A stretch of 64,000 nt of DNA from assembly GCA_944989445.1 (NCBI GenBank), contig CALYLW010001004.1, forward strand, positions 151,501 to 215,500, read 5' to 3'. Origin of the DNA: Ampullaceana balthica. Taxonomy: Eukaryota; Mollusca; Gastropoda; Lymnaeidae. Made by a program: the position numbers and the translations under genes. Position 1 is the stretch's first letter. Each line of letters opens with the position of its first letter. A model generated the notes under the pieces. It had not been told where the DNA came from. It worked only from the letters and a program-made list of their open reading frames with translations, and ran no database searches. Of the stretch, positions 47,020-59,419 are shown piece after piece.

Positions 47020-48850
47020 CTTATAAGTTCAAATACTTTGATTTAAAATGACTATTTTTGTAAAGACCTTGATAAAAAAATTTTTTTTAAATGTATGCAT
47101 TATAAAATTGATTGAAATGAAAATGTGTTTCCAACCTTAAATCTGACTATGAATAGGCCCGATGGCCCTAAATGCCGTTTTTTGCTAATGTTATTATATA
47201 AACATTATTTCATGCGTTAGCTACGGAGTAAATGGATGGATCTTAACCAAAACTTTGTATACAAAAACTTTAAAGCCAGTAATATAATAACATTGGGCAC
47301 TGAACTCCTAATTTCCTTTCCTTCGGGGCCGGAGGCCCCAAATGTCTTATGTATATACTTTAAGATATTATTTCCCACTCAGTTTGTTAATAATCTTCAG
47401 AAGTATATCCATGATGTAACTGAATTTATATATGGAACTGAATGAGCCCGGGGGTTCCTTAATGTCGTTTTTTCTATATCTATATCTATATATATATATA
47501 TATATATTTATATATACCCTATATAATAAAAGGCAAGTTTCTGTCCTTTCTGTCCGTTCTGTCCGGTCATCTATAGCGATTGGTTCCTCAAACACATATG
47601 ACTTCTACAGCTAACCCTATTTAACACGTTTACGCGGACGTTCAAAACTAGTTATTTTTGGTGCATTATTTCTTCCAAGATTTATTTTGAGTTATGCCCT
47701 TTGGGATTTATAGTAAAAAGCTCTGCTTTTACGAGTTATTTATTTTAACTATATTTAATAGTATATTTGACGTGATGAACATGTAATGTCGCTCAAGACG
47801 GCGTTTGGAGGGGAGTAACAACATGCCACTGAACTGTGGTGGAACGTCCTAGGACGAGCTTTGTTGCTCGTATATATATAAATGAAAGTATGTATGTATG
47901 TATGTATATATGTATGTATGTATGTATGTATGCATGCATGTGTGTATGTATGTATGTATGTATGTATGTATTTATGTATGTATGTATGTATGTATGTATG
48001 TATGTATGTATGCATGCCCTATATAGCTGACTAAACCATTCACCCAATCGCCATGAAGCTTTTGGAGACTTTTGAATATGCTCTCTTGATGGTAACGGAC
48101 CACTTTCTTTTTCAAAATGTAACACTCATGAGGCGCCTTAGGCCCATAATGTAATTTTTTTCCTTTTTTGAATTATATAAAAATTAGTTTAAGCGTTAGC
48201 TACTAGGTAAATTGATGGATCTTTCAAAAATGTTGTATATAACAACTTGAAATACTATAGGGCACTAATTTCCTAAGGTCCATTTCTTGGAGGCTGAGGG
48301 CAAAACATGTCTTTTTTCATAAACGCTAAAGATTTTATTCCCCATGCCCATTACATTATTAAAGATCTTAAGAAACATAAATAAATATAGTCATTGTGAA
48401 ATTGATTGCAATAAACATGTGTTTTGAAATTAATATATTGCACTAAATGAGCCCTGGGGCCCTTAATGCCATTTTTTTGCTTATATGAGCTATATAAAAA
48501 ATGATTTAGCTACTGGGTAAATGAACGGATTGTTACCAAAATTTGTAGACAAAACTTGGTAATTCATATTAGAATAAAAAAAGGTACTGAACTTCTAATG
48601 TCTAATTTTTCAGGGCCGGGGGCCAAACATGTCTTTTTTTAGTCTATTTCATTATTTAGATATTATTTCCCATTCTATTTTTAACGCTTTTAAGAAATAT
48701 AGCAATGATGAGACTGAATAAAAATGAATAGCATTTGGAAATTCATATACTCCACCGAATGGGCCGGGTGGCCCATCAATGCCGTTTTTTATATCATATA
48801 TATACACATAGTTTATGCGTATATACTGAGAAAATTAAGGGATCTTGACC
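47020..48850. repeat. Diverged tandem array of roughly 300-350 bp units
   Basis: The unit pattern is ggcccnnaatgccgtttttt...agctactgggtaaatggatggatc...taccaaaactttgtatacaa...gggccgggggccaaacatgtcttttt. Copies start near 47155, 48140, 48450 and 48770, and the pattern resumes at 50540 beyond the LINE. A Helitron-like start (ctatataataaaaggcaag, 47519) and a microsatellite lie inside. Confidence 0.55.
47887..48015. repeat. (TATG)n microsatellite
   Basis: About 30 GTAT units with a few GCATGCATG interruptions. Confidence 0.9.
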
Positions 48851-48861
48851 GATCTTTGTAT

Positions 48862-50535
48862 ATAAATAATAATAATAATAAATTGATTATTTAAATAGCG
48901 ATGTATCACAGCGCTTTACATGAAAGAAATAACATACCTATAAGTATTAAATGAACTTTCATAGCATAACAAACACAAAAATTACAGTACATTATACATA
49001 AGCTACGTTAATCATTTACAAGAAATAATGTTTCATTAATTTTGAAAATAAATTTTGAAAAGATGTGTCTTAAGTGCAGTCTTGAAGGACGTGGTTGTTT
49101 GAACACTACGTATGTGTAATGGAAGAGAATTCCATTGTTTGGCTGCACAAAAAGAGAACGACCCTTCACCAAATGATTTGGTGCGTGTCGTAGGAACAGA
49201 GAGAACGCGTGTGTCTGCAGAAGATCGTAGCTGGCGAGTGAGTGAGTAGACCGCGAAGTTCAGTAAGATACGATGGGCATGTATAGGCAGCCAATGAAGT
49301 GAGCGAAGAAGTGGAGTAACATGGTCATATTTTTTTGCCTTGAGCACCAGTCTGGCAGCTGAATTTTGAACTTTCTGTAGTTTTTCAATGCATTGTTTTG
49401 GCGCACCTGACAGAAGAGAATTGCAGTAATCTATACGAGCCAGTACAAGAGCACAGACTAGAGTTTTTTTTGCACTAACTGTTAAGTAATGACGGATTGA
49501 GCTGATCTGACGAATGGCAGTGTAGGCAGAGCGACAGATGTGATTGATGAAGTTGTTAATAGAAATGTTGGCAGAAATAATGTAGACAAGATTCCTAGTC
49601 GATGTTGTGAACAGAATATCCGAACTGGCTACGTGTATTGACTTCGGAAGAGACAAAGTACTGCGTGATTTATTGTTGCAAAATAGAAGTGCTTCAGTAT
49701 TGTCATCATTCAACTTGAGTTTGCTTAACGTCATCCAAGACTTTACCCCACCAATGCAATCTTGCATCAATTGGACAGCAGAGTCCATATTAGAGGGATC
49801 AGTGTGAGTATATAGCTGCGTATCATCTGCAAGTGATTGGCTTTTAACTGAATGCTAATCGAGCAGTAGAACTAGTGGCCTTGTATACAGTACAAAAAGT
49901 ACCGGACCCAAAACAGAGCCCTGAGGCACACCATAAAGCAAGTCAGCTTTGTGAGAGATACAGCCATCTTCTGATACTACCTGTGATCTGTTAGATAAGT
50001 ATGATTGAAACCAAGCCAGAACTGAGCCAGAAATTCCAAAATAATTTTGCAGGGTTTTCAGCAGTGTTTGATGGTCGACAGTGTCAAAGGCTGCACTAAG
50101 ATCTAAGAGGACCAATATAGAAATTTTCCCACTGTCCAGTGTGAGTAGGAGGTCATTTGTTACCTTCAACAGGGTGGTCTCTTTGCTGTGAGAAGGTCTG
50201 TAGGCCGACTGATTAGGACTTAGAAGAGTGTGGTCATTTAGATAAGATAAAAGTTGTTTTAAGACTAGTTTTTCAATGACTTTCGACAAAAATGAAATAT
50301 TAGACACAGGTCGATAGTTGTTTAAATTGTTTTGGTCTAACCCTTGTTTTTTCAGCAAGGGTTTTATAATAGCAGATCTACATAATGAAGGAAATTTGCC
50401 AGATTTTAGACTTTCATTAAATATATTAGTTACTGCTGGGAGTAAGAGATCTAATGACTCAACCAATAGTGGGCTGGGGATGGGATCAAAACGTAAAAGT
50501 CTATTTAAATTATCATAGCGCATTGAAATCCTAAA
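48862..50535 (-). pseudogene. CR1/L2-type LINE, 5'-truncated, ORF2 broken by a single TAG
   Basis: From 50607 to 49036 on the minus strand one frame stays open except for a TAG at 49857-49855, giving two runs of 250 codons. The N-terminal run has YRPVSNISFLSKVIEKLV, SAYRPSHSKET, LLDLSAAFDTVDHQTLL (first catalytic Asp) and GVPQGSVLGPVLF. After the stop comes SLADDTQLY (the ADD dyad), then LCALVLARIDYCNSLLSG-like sequence, LHWLPIHAHRILLNF and WNSLPLHIRS, the usual C-terminal end of CR1/L2 elements. The 3' end has gcgctgtgatacatcgc and an (ATT)n tail at 48868-48882. Upstream of about 50535 the sequence is the host tandem array, so the endonuclease is absent. This is the youngest-looking retroelement in the window. 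Confidence 0.85.
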
Positions 50536-50989
50536 CTCCATTCTCTCGGGGGCCCAAAATGTCTTTTTTAAGTAAAAGTCTAATATGTTATTTCCCATTA
50601 TTAACACACATATCCATCATGATCCAGATTGCAATATACGAGTATAGGGATTTTGAAATTTATATATTGTACCATTTGGCACGCCAGCGCTTTTTATGTT
50701 CTTTAGTGATATAAGCCTTAGAGTTATTATTTTTATTCAACCGATTGCCCTGACAATTAAAAGTTTTGGATAAGTACAATGGTAAATACTAAATTTAAAT
50801 TGTCACTCATTTTGGGGTCGGGGCTCTTAATATCGTTGGTTTCTTCTGTAAGCTTTTTAAAAATTATTTTACGTATCCATTTGCACTGAAATTTTGAATA
50901 TTTTTTGCACATTCTCGTGAATGATTCTTGCATCAATTATTTTTAAAACGAACCACTTATTGTTTTCTATGAATTTATTCCTTCTTACT

Positions 50990-51021
50990 GAGATCGTTGC
51001 AACGCAAGACGGGTCTGCTAG
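50990..51021 (+). mobile_element. Helitron-like 3' terminus
   Basis: cgttgcaacg (a 10-bp palindrome, 50995-51004) followed by gacgggtctgctag fits a Helitron end: a short hairpin then CTAG. The matching 5' end may be the tatataataaaaggc at 47521. The base after CTAG is A, not the T seen at the other two, so this is less secure. Confidence 0.45.
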
Positions 51022-51344
51022 ATTTAAATAAATGTGATAGTGAAGAAAAAACGTTTTACTTGCACCATTTACTTTGCTCAGTAAGTTAAACTATAATCTG
51101 TACTAAGTGATGACAAATCGCGATTCACCTAAGTCGCGATTAAATAAATATGGAGCCGAACGACCAAGACTTAAAGGGGTCGCGCTGTATTTGTAACTGC
51201 TCTACAACAATCCATGAATTAAATTTAGATTTGAGACAAACATGTTGTACATTCAAACTGTAGCACTAGAGTAAGTGATTTTTCCATAACTTAAAAATAA
51301 ATGTAGGGAGTTAAATTATAAAACTTATACGGTACTAGACGCCC

Positions 51345-51844
51345 CGCGACGTAGCATACGCCGCAAACTTGCTCATGGAGAGTGCTAGGAAAAAGGGAAA
51401 GAACGGGCACAAACTACAGCACGAAGAAATCAAAACAACGTCGGTTTGGGGGGGGGACTGCCAACTCATTGTTGGTTCTAAGACATTTGCAGGCAAAATT
51501 CAGTAAATCCCTAACTTCTATGAAGTCAGCTATAAAACGATAATTGGTTTAAAATCGGAGTTACATAATCGATAATCGGTTTTCCAAACAAAACAGCAAC
51601 AATAACACGCAATTAACAACCCTAAATATGTCTAACCCTTGCTAGTGTCGGCAAATAACAGTTTTTGTTTAAGGGATGGTAGTAATAAATGGGAGGTGGG
51701 TAACAACAACCTCAGTGTGCATGTCTTCACGTTTGCTCGCTATTTTTTATTTACTTAGTGATGCTTTTTGTGTCTGTACTCTCACCCCCAACCGTTCTTT
51801 GCACTGTCTAAGATGAGCAAGTCTGCGGCGTATGCTACGCCGCG
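51345..51844. repeat. GC-rich 32-bp inverted repeat, arms 436 bp apart
   Basis: 51345-51376 and 51813-51844 are inverse copies (30 of 32 match) around gtagcatacgccgc. A partial third copy, ggcgtatgctacc, is at 51956. The interior is non-coding. Confidence 0.75.
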
Positions 51845-52039
51845 GGTCTCTTCAGAGTTTCTTCTTTTCATTCACTCACAGTCGTTTTCCCAAACCCACC
51901 CCACTTTGACAACTGTGTCTTTCAGGAAGTATTCACCCGTTACTGTATCATTAGTGGCGTATGCTACCGTGTGGATCATCTAGTGTTGACAATAAATGGG
52001 TAAAAGAATGGGCACTGACATTTAAAAAAAAACAACAAC

Positions 52040-52112
52040 AATGTTTTCGCTTTGGCTTGAAACCAGGACCTTTCCCGTATAAGGCGGACGTGATAACCAG
52101 TAAACTACGAAT
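52040..52112 (-). pseudogene. tRNA-Val-like sequence, degenerate
   Basis: On the minus strand: gtagtttactggttatcacg, tccgccttatacgggaaagg and tcctggtttcaagccaaagc. This follows tRNA-Val closely (tagtggttatcacg..cgcct...acg.gaaaggtcc..ggttcgaa). The 5' acceptor strand does not pair with cgaaaac, the anticodon stem is broken and the B box is altered. A pseudogene or SINE head, not a functional tRNA. Confidence 0.5.
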
Positions 52113-52619
52113 CTCACGTTTTCTGTGAAGGAACAATACAAGTGAAATGCAAGGACCAATATTGGTCTCGATACATCGGCCAACCCAAGTCCAAGCGAGG
52201 GTCATTCGTCATGCTCGGTTGCACATACTTGCAGCTTTCTTGTCTCGCATGGTCCCACCAGGAAGAGAATTATATATTTAGATACTGACTGTAAGTCAAT
52301 TTATAGTAAGCAAGTATGCATCACATTAACCAGTCACGTAGGAAAATCAGAGCATTTACAATTTCTTGAAGCTGACATGATCGTGTACTGCATTTGATTC
52401 GTCAGATTTAATCGCCATCCTCAGTTAGCTAAAAAATAAAATGTTTGCTTAACTTTCCGCTTAAATGCTTAACTTCAAATGTAATGTCATTAAGTGCCAA
52501 TTTTGCTTAAGTATACACGTGTAAATAAATAATAATAAAAATTAACACAAAATAAAAATTACTAATACATTGAAAAAAAAATATTTTCCAAAAGTTGTAT
52601 CGAATTTTAATGGATGAAA

Positions 52620-52685
52620 ATAATTTTAATAGATTAAAATTGTTAACGATTAATCGAATAATTAATAGTTAATTTCCGCAGCCCT
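52620..52685. mobile_element. hAT-type terminus
   Basis: gttaacgattaatcgaataat...gttaatttccgcagccct matches the right ends at 22440-22500 and 28600-28650. Confidence 0.55.
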
Positions 52686-52686
52686 G

Positions 52687-52729
<43 letters not shown>

Positions 52730-52801
52730 TATATATATATATATATATATATACATACATATATATATATGTATATACATATACATATTCGCCCTTATAT
52801 A

Positions 52802-52838
<37 letters not shown>

Positions 52839-52852
52839 ATACATATAATTAA
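52686..52852. repeat. (AT)n microsatellite
   Basis: Long AT runs interrupted by gtatatacatatacatattcgccc. Confidence 0.8.
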
Positions 52853-53489
52853 TATTTACTTATTTAATTATTCACTATATTTTTATACACACACATACAC
52901 ATATATATATCGTAAAAATTCTTAGATGAAGTATAGGTAAATAAAATGCAAAGAAAGAACAAATGTGTTTGGTAATTGTATGCTTGTTTATCCAAATAAT
53001 TGTTCTTTACTCGTTACGTTGGATTTATTTTACTCACCAGTCCAAAATAAAATAATACATATTTTGATGATCATTTTGGAGAACAAAAGGCATTTCATCT
53101 TGTCCCTCTTTCTATGTGGAAACCAAAAAAATATTTTTCTTAAGCCAATATATAAAGTTTATAAAGACACATATAGAAAAAATATAAGATATACATCTAC
53201 TTTATATATACTAATTTGTATAGGAAAAAGTTTTCAAAACCCCGTATTATTTTTAAATGTATTTTAATATTACACAATGCTTAAAAAACTATGCATCTTT
53301 ATGATAATGTAACAAAATATACAAATTTTTTTAAAATTTTTTTAAATATTTTTTTATTTATTTTTTTTTGTTGAAATTCCGTCACCGCTTTTTGCTTTCT
53401 TATCTACGTTTCTTAAAACCAATAATATCAAGAATAATATTAGAGATATATTTAAGTTTATAAATATAGACACTCGAGGGATAAAAACT

Positions 53490-53790
53490 GGAAACTCAAG
53501 AACGAAAAGCTAATGTCATTCTACACAACCAGACCATCCAGTATCTCGCATAAACTGATGACATAGCCCTGCTTGTAAAAAGTACTAAAGACATATATAA
53601 GTACTTCATTGAACTAGAAGATGAATCAGTGCAAGCAGGACTGGAAGTCAACAACAACAAAAAACAACAACAAATGCATGACGTTAGTAAGAGAAGCAAT
53701 AATAGGTGAAGTAATTAGAAATTAGAAATCAGACTTTTGACAAATTAATCCAATTCAAATACTTAGAAAAGCTACTAAACTATAAAAAAA
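53490..53790 (+). pseudogene. LINE reverse transcriptase fragment
   Basis: Forward-strand frames contain TDDIALLVKSTKDIYKYFIE, LEDESVQAGLEVNNNKK and IQFKYLEKLLN: the A/F-x-D-D box, thumb and FKYLG motif of a LINE RT (G replaced by E). Truncated and frameshifted. Confidence 0.65.
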
Positions 53791-53967
53791 AATATTTGGG
53801 CCTGAGACTAGTCTCCCATCTACCTGGGAACCTGCTCCATCTGCTGGGTAGTGCCACATAAAATTATCTTCACGTGGGATTCTTTTGCCTCCATAACCTC
53901 CCCGGATATGTCTATCGTGGGACACGAAGTAAACAAGTGTAGTACTATTTCTGAGGCTAGACATCAA
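53755..53967 (-). other. Unidentified 70-codon open frame
   Basis: It reads MMSSLRNSTTLVYFVSHDRH, then RGGYGGKRIPREDNFMWHYP. GC content is above the flanks and overlaps the end of the LINE fragment. I recognise no domain, and it lacks clear splice sites. It may be a repeat or a remnant exon. Confidence 0.2.
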
Positions 53968-54154
53968 TGAAGGCAGTTCGAGTCCCTGTTATATTCCTTC
54001 ACGGATCTCATTATCCGTAGCGTCTAATATTTTCTTGAGAATGCATTTTTTTTTGCCGCATAATTATATACTGAGAACCTTTGTGACAGAAATGACTCGA
54101 ATGAATCTATCACAGGTATAAAGTTTTTGATTATTAACTTGTCTCAAGGCTCAA

Positions 54155-56017
54155 TCTATACTAATAAAAGGCAAAGCCCTGACTCACTCACTCATTCATC
54201 ACTAATTCTCCAACTTCCCATGTAGGTAGAAGCATGAAACTTTGGGAAGTTGTGGAGTACAATCCCACAATGGTAACAGGAGAAAAAATATTTAAATTAT
54301 CACTTCCTGGAGGCCCGGGGCCCAAATGAAGTTTTTTTCCTTTTATGAGCTATAAAAAAACTAAAAAATCACTACCTCTCCTATTTCCCGTGTAGGTAGA
54401 AGCATGAAACACTGGGTAGTTAGTTGATAAGCACACTTCCGCGATGGTAACAAGCGAAAAAAAAATTTTAAATAACACTTAATGGGGTCAGGGGGCCCAA
54501 ATGTAGTTTATTTTGTTCTTATATAAAAAACTGACTCATCACTAATTCTACAACTTCCCGTGTAGGTATTAGCATGAAACTTTGGGAACTTGCTGAGTAC
54601 ACTCTTTCGACGATAATTGGCGAATAAGAATTTTAAAATTCACACTGTTGGGGGCCCGGGGCCCAAAAACGTTTTTTTTTCATATATGGACTATATAAAA
54701 TATAAAATCACTAATTTTCTCATTTCTCGAGTAGGCAAAAGCATGAAACTTTGGGAAGTTGTTGAGTACACACCAGCGATAGCAACGGGAGAAAAAAAAT
54801 TAAATTATCACTTCCTGGGGGCCGGGAGCCCAAATAAAGTTTTTTCCTGATATGAGCTATATAAAAACTAAAAATCACAAAGTTTCCTATTTCCCGTGTA
54901 GGTAGAAGCATGAAACTTGTGGTAGTCGTTAAGTACACTTCCACGATGGTAACAGGTAAAAACAATATTTAAATTACCACTTAATGGGGGCCGGGTGCCT
55001 TAAATGTAGTTTCTTCTTATATTAAAACAGACTAATCACTAATTCTCGGATTTACCGCGTAGGTAGAATCATGAAACCTTGGGAAATTGTCAAGTAGCCT
55101 CTTTGGACGACACATGGCGAAAAATAATTTTAAAATTCACCTTCATGTGGGCCGGGGGCCCAAAATCATTTTTTTCCTTCTGTGGGCTATATAAACATTT
55201 GAAAATCACTAATTCTCCTATTTCCCGAGTAGGTAGAAAAATTAAACTTTGGGAAGTTGTTGAGTACACTTCCGCGATGGTAACAGGCGAAACAATATTT
55301 TAATTTTCACTTACTGGGGCCCAGGGGCCCAAATGTAGTTTTTTCCTAATATGAGTTATATAAAAACTGAAAATCACTAATTCTCCTATTACCTGTGTAT
55401 GAAGAAGCATAAAAGTTTGAGTAGTTGTTAAGTAACATTCTGCGATGGTAACAGGTTAAACAATTATATAAAATATCACTTACTGGGGGCCGGGGGCCCA
55501 ATTGCAGTTTTTTTCTTATATAAAAAACTGACTCTTCACTAATTCTCCAATGTCTCGTGATGGTAGCAGCATGAAACTTTGGTAAGTTGTTAAGTACACT
55601 TCCGCAATGGTAACAATCAAAACAAATGTAAAATTATCATTCACTATGGGGCCGGGGGCCAAAATGTAGTTTTTTCTTATATGAGCTTTATAAAACAGAC
55701 TCATCATTAAATATTTAACTTCCCGTGAAGGTAGATCCATGAAACTTTGGGAAGTTGTTGAGTACCCTCCCGCAATGTTAGCAGACACAAAATTAAATTA
55801 TCTGCTCGATAGGATCGTGGGAAGTGTGTCATTTTTTAATTTTCGCTTTTGTTTTTCTGCGGGACTAGGACAGACAGACAAGACGGTGAAGTTAATATAT
55901 GTATTATATCCATCATGATCCAGATTGAAATCAAATGGTGTTTTGAATTTGTGTTTCTCGGATTCTTAACGTAACTGAAATACTAATTTCCGCAGCGTAG
56001 CGGGGGTATTTTGCTAG
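54155..56017 (+). mobile_element. Helitron with internal tandem array
   Basis: It starts A/TCTATACTAATAAAAGGCAAAG (TC at 54155) and ends gggggtattttgCTAG/T (56014-56017), preceded by a short hairpin (ccgc agcgta gcgg, 55990-56003). These are Helitron hallmarks: 5' TC, 3' CTRR, subterminal hairpin, insertion between A and T, no target duplication. There is no Rep/helicase frame, so it is non-autonomous. Most of it is a tandem repeat. Confidence 0.75.
54200..55800 (+). repeat. Ten-unit tandem repeat, period about 167 bp
   Basis: The landmark gtaggtagaagcatgaaac recurs near 54222, 54392, 54562, 54731, 54898, 55059, 55229, 55397, 55560 and 55726. Each unit also carries actaattctcc, gggaagttgttgagtacac, cgatggtaacaggcgaaa and a gggcccggggccc-like palindrome. 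Units have diverged by substitutions and small indels. Confidence 0.85.
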
Positions 56018-56029
56018 TTTTCTATAAAG

Positions 56030-57440
56030 CATTATCTTCTGGATCATGTATATCAATGCTTTTATCTGCATTTGCTTTTTTGTTTTTCCTCAATATTTTT
56101 TTTTCCCAAAATCAGGTAATTTTTCATTTGCTTTTTCTTCAAATTGATCCAATAGATCCCTAAAAATGTAACAAAATCTGAAAGTAATGCATACGATTGC
56201 CTTTATACATCTAGACTAATTTAGAGATTCAATGGTGATTAATCTTATGAACTTCATCAAGCAATTAACTCCACAGATATAACATTAACATACATTCAAA
56301 CTTCTCCATTTTATTCAACATTTTCAGGACGCGATGTATTGTTTTACTTTTCCCTGTAATATCAATATGCAACTGATGCAATACACAAACTATTCCATTG
56401 CAAGTATCTAGTATTGCAACTTTTGTCATTGCATGTCTTTTCATCTAGTATTTGACAAAAAAGTTAGACCCTATAGATTCATCTTGGAAGGATGACAACA
56501 GTACTGGCCATCTACGTGTAGTTAGTGGAAATAAATTATGTTTTTCTTGACCGATGCATAATTTTTCTTTTGCTGCATTTAAACAACTGTAAACTGCTGT
56601 TCCTTTAACACGATTCAGGGAATTACCAGCACATGAAATATACATTTTTTGCACACCCTTGTATTAGCCTAAATGTTGCCAGTATTTTTACACGACTTGC
56701 CTCGACACTTACTAAAATCAATTTTTTTCATTGGCGTGTAAGGTTTTTGTACATTATCTTAGCCATAATTTACCCTGTGTGGCTACCCCTCTCTAGGAAA
56801 GCTAGAAAACGTTTAAAAGGGAGGGATGCCTTTATCTGGCGAAACATACCTAACAATAACACGAAGATGCTCAATGGGACCAGTCTGGCGTTGAATCTAC
56901 ACATAACCTAAAGAAATCTGCAGTTCTTAAATTATCAAATAGTGTGTCTCTTACTTTTTTATAATTAATGTGCATAAATTCGCAAAACATAATAAAAGAG
57001 AGTTAAGATGCCACAACTGATCCTATAATCCTTACTTTTTACATGACTTTCTAAACAAGCATCTAATTTTGCTATAAGTTTAAGTAGTTCAAGGAAATTG
57101 CGATTGTGATAAGTTAAAAAGATTGCCCTATGTCCTCTTAAAGGTAAACCATGCTATGTCATATTAGTTAGGCTACCACATCTCCTTTAAATAACATGTT
57201 TTCAGTAAATTTTGTTTACTATTAAATTTATTTTCTGTTATGCATGTTAGAAGTCAAATGTTAAGCCACTTTTGCTTGCAAGATATGTTGCCCAAATTGT
57301 ACTGTGATCAACATACGTTTCATGACTTGAACTAATTAGGTGTTAAGCCAAACTCAAAATTTTTAAGTGTGTCTGACAATATAATACACAAAAAATTAAT
57401 AAATTAGGAGCTCCAAAGAAAGCAGGGGGTCCTAACATAA
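56030..57440 (-). pseudogene. hAT transposase relic (ZMYM1/DUF4371-like)
   Basis: Minus-strand fragments in order: CVDSTPDWSH near 57100 (family motif D-S-T-P-D-x-S-H), ISCAGNSLNRVKGTAVYSCL (56654 on), LTTRRWPVLLSSF near 56500 (R/T-R-W motif), then a decayed C-terminal part. It lies between two Helitrons. No termini were assigned. Confidence 0.65.
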
Positions 57441-57489
57441 AGCTTATTTAGCTTATAGATAAATCCAGCACTGACCAATATCCTTATCA

Positions 57490-59405
57490 TCTATAGTAAT
57501 AAAAGGAACAGTTCTGACTGTCTCATTACTAATTCTAAAATATTCCGTGTAGTCAGAAGCATAAAACTTTGCGAATTTGTTTAGCACACTCCCACGAAGG
57601 TACCGTGCAAAAAATATGCTAATTACCACTCACTGGGTGCAGGGGGCTTAAATGTATTATTTTACACGCTTTTATTTAAGTCACAATGTTTGTATGTTGT
57701 ATCGATCCACCCTCCCTTCCATCCTTCCTTCAAAACTTGAAACGTAAAATTTTACCATTTTTGATGGTCCTAGAGATCTAAAAATTTTACCACAGATAGA
57801 TCTTGGATGACAATGCCTTGTATCAAAATTTCAGATCGATCAAATGTACCGTATTGAAATTATTGCACTTTTAGTTTTTAGTTTTTGTCTATATAAATAT
57901 TATCACTTGCGTCAATGAACCATGCCTCAATTCGCCCTAGAGCGAAACCATTATTATAACTTTAAAAAGTACTATCAACATCAAGTCTTGCTGGCCGAAA
58001 TATAAGCGTGATCGATTGCCGACATGGGGGTAGGAGGTTCAATTTTCAGTTAGGTGAAAATGTGTTTTTTTGTATTATACATATTTAGTGCAATTTATAT
58101 ATGTAAATAAAAGCGTGTCCTTTTTAAAAAAAAATATTTTTTTACATTTAATTTATTTTCTTTTACATAAGCAATATACTATTTTTAAAGCTGTGGATAC
58201 TGTGTAAATAGAAATATCTTGATCAAATTTGGTATATAAAACTTGAACTTGATGAGTAGTGTTAACGTACTAATGTATATGTTATTAAAATCATATCTTC
58301 CATTCTTTTTGGGGCCCAAATCTCTTTTACGTAAACGTTTAAGACACTTTCCCAATTAGATTTCGCATGATCATTACAAATATTGACAACAAATAGACAT
58401 ATCATGATCGAGATTGAAATCAACTGTTCTGTTAAATTTTACATCTTAAACCATAAATGTTTACTTATTCTTGCTGTATCAATAGTATGTTATTTAAACA
58501 ATATCCATAAAACTAGGAAAGTATTTGATTATGCCCCAGCCAAAAATGTTGTTAAACAGTTGTTAATATACCACTTATTCATGGTCGAGGTCCGTGATTA
58601 TCACTTTTTAAAAAAAAATGGGCTAAATAAAAAAATATTTTTTATGTACCATTAGCTACTGGGTAATTGTATGAATCTTCATCAAACTCGCTATATAATT
58701 GCTTCATAACCCAGATTAAAACTATTGGGGATTAAACTCATAATGTCCTTTTTTTCGAAGCCGGGGGGCAATATTCTATTTTTTTATGTTTAGGACTTTA
58801 TTCCATATTTGATTTTACACCATCTTGACCAATATTGACAAACAAATATATTCATCATGATCCAGATTGAATTCAAAAGGTGTTTCGAAATTTTTGTTTG
58901 CACTGATTGGTCCTAAATGCCCTTAATATATTTCCTCATAAAAACCATTTTATTCATCTTTTAAACCAGGAAAGACTAGAAGGTTTTTGAATATGCTTCT
59001 GAAAATATTTTTGTCATAAAAGCTTTTACAGTACCACTTTTTAGAGCCAGTGGAAATATATAATTTTTTTCTAACATGAGTTATATAAAGCATTGAAATT
59101 CTAATGTCCTAAAGTTAAGCATGATTCTTTTGAAATTTCATGCCTAATGGATTGAGCAGTCGACATCGATCATCCTATTAATGGTTTTTATCATTGCCAC
59201 GCCTTTACGAAATATGTGGCTTCCCAGCGCAAACCACAACCGTTGAACGAACTGTTTTTGGTGTCATGACGCCAATGCATAGGTTTATATGAACTTACCG
59301 AAGGCTTATTTTATTTATGTATCGATTTTCAAGAAATTTGGTATGCGGGTTCAAAACGTTATCTGAAACCTACTTTGCTAATGTGCTTGATGGGTATTTT
59401 GCTAG
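57490..59405 (+). mobile_element. Second Helitron-like element
   Basis: The start TCTATAGTAATAAAAGGAAC at 57490 and the end gatgggtattttgCTAG/T at 59402-59405 match the termini of the element at 54155-56017. The interior shows diverged units of the same tandem families (cattactaattct...gtgtagtcagaagcataaaac; agctactgggtaattg). A 90-codon frame at 58383-58655 has no recognisable domain. Confidence 0.6.
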
Positions 59406-59419
59406 TAAAAAAAAATATG

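Noticed and set aside
47755..48125. Open frames with His-Thr-Tyr or Met-Tyr-Val-Cys repeats
   Set aside because: They translate the (TATG)n microsatellite in different frames.
53965..54110. Receptor exon upstream of exon A on the minus strand
   Set aside because: No phase-1 donor with an open frame and acceptor could be defined; sequence belongs to repeat flanks.
58383..58655. Plus-strand 90-codon frame as a gene
   Set aside because: It lies inside the second Helitron-like element, starts within its repeat, and has no domain.
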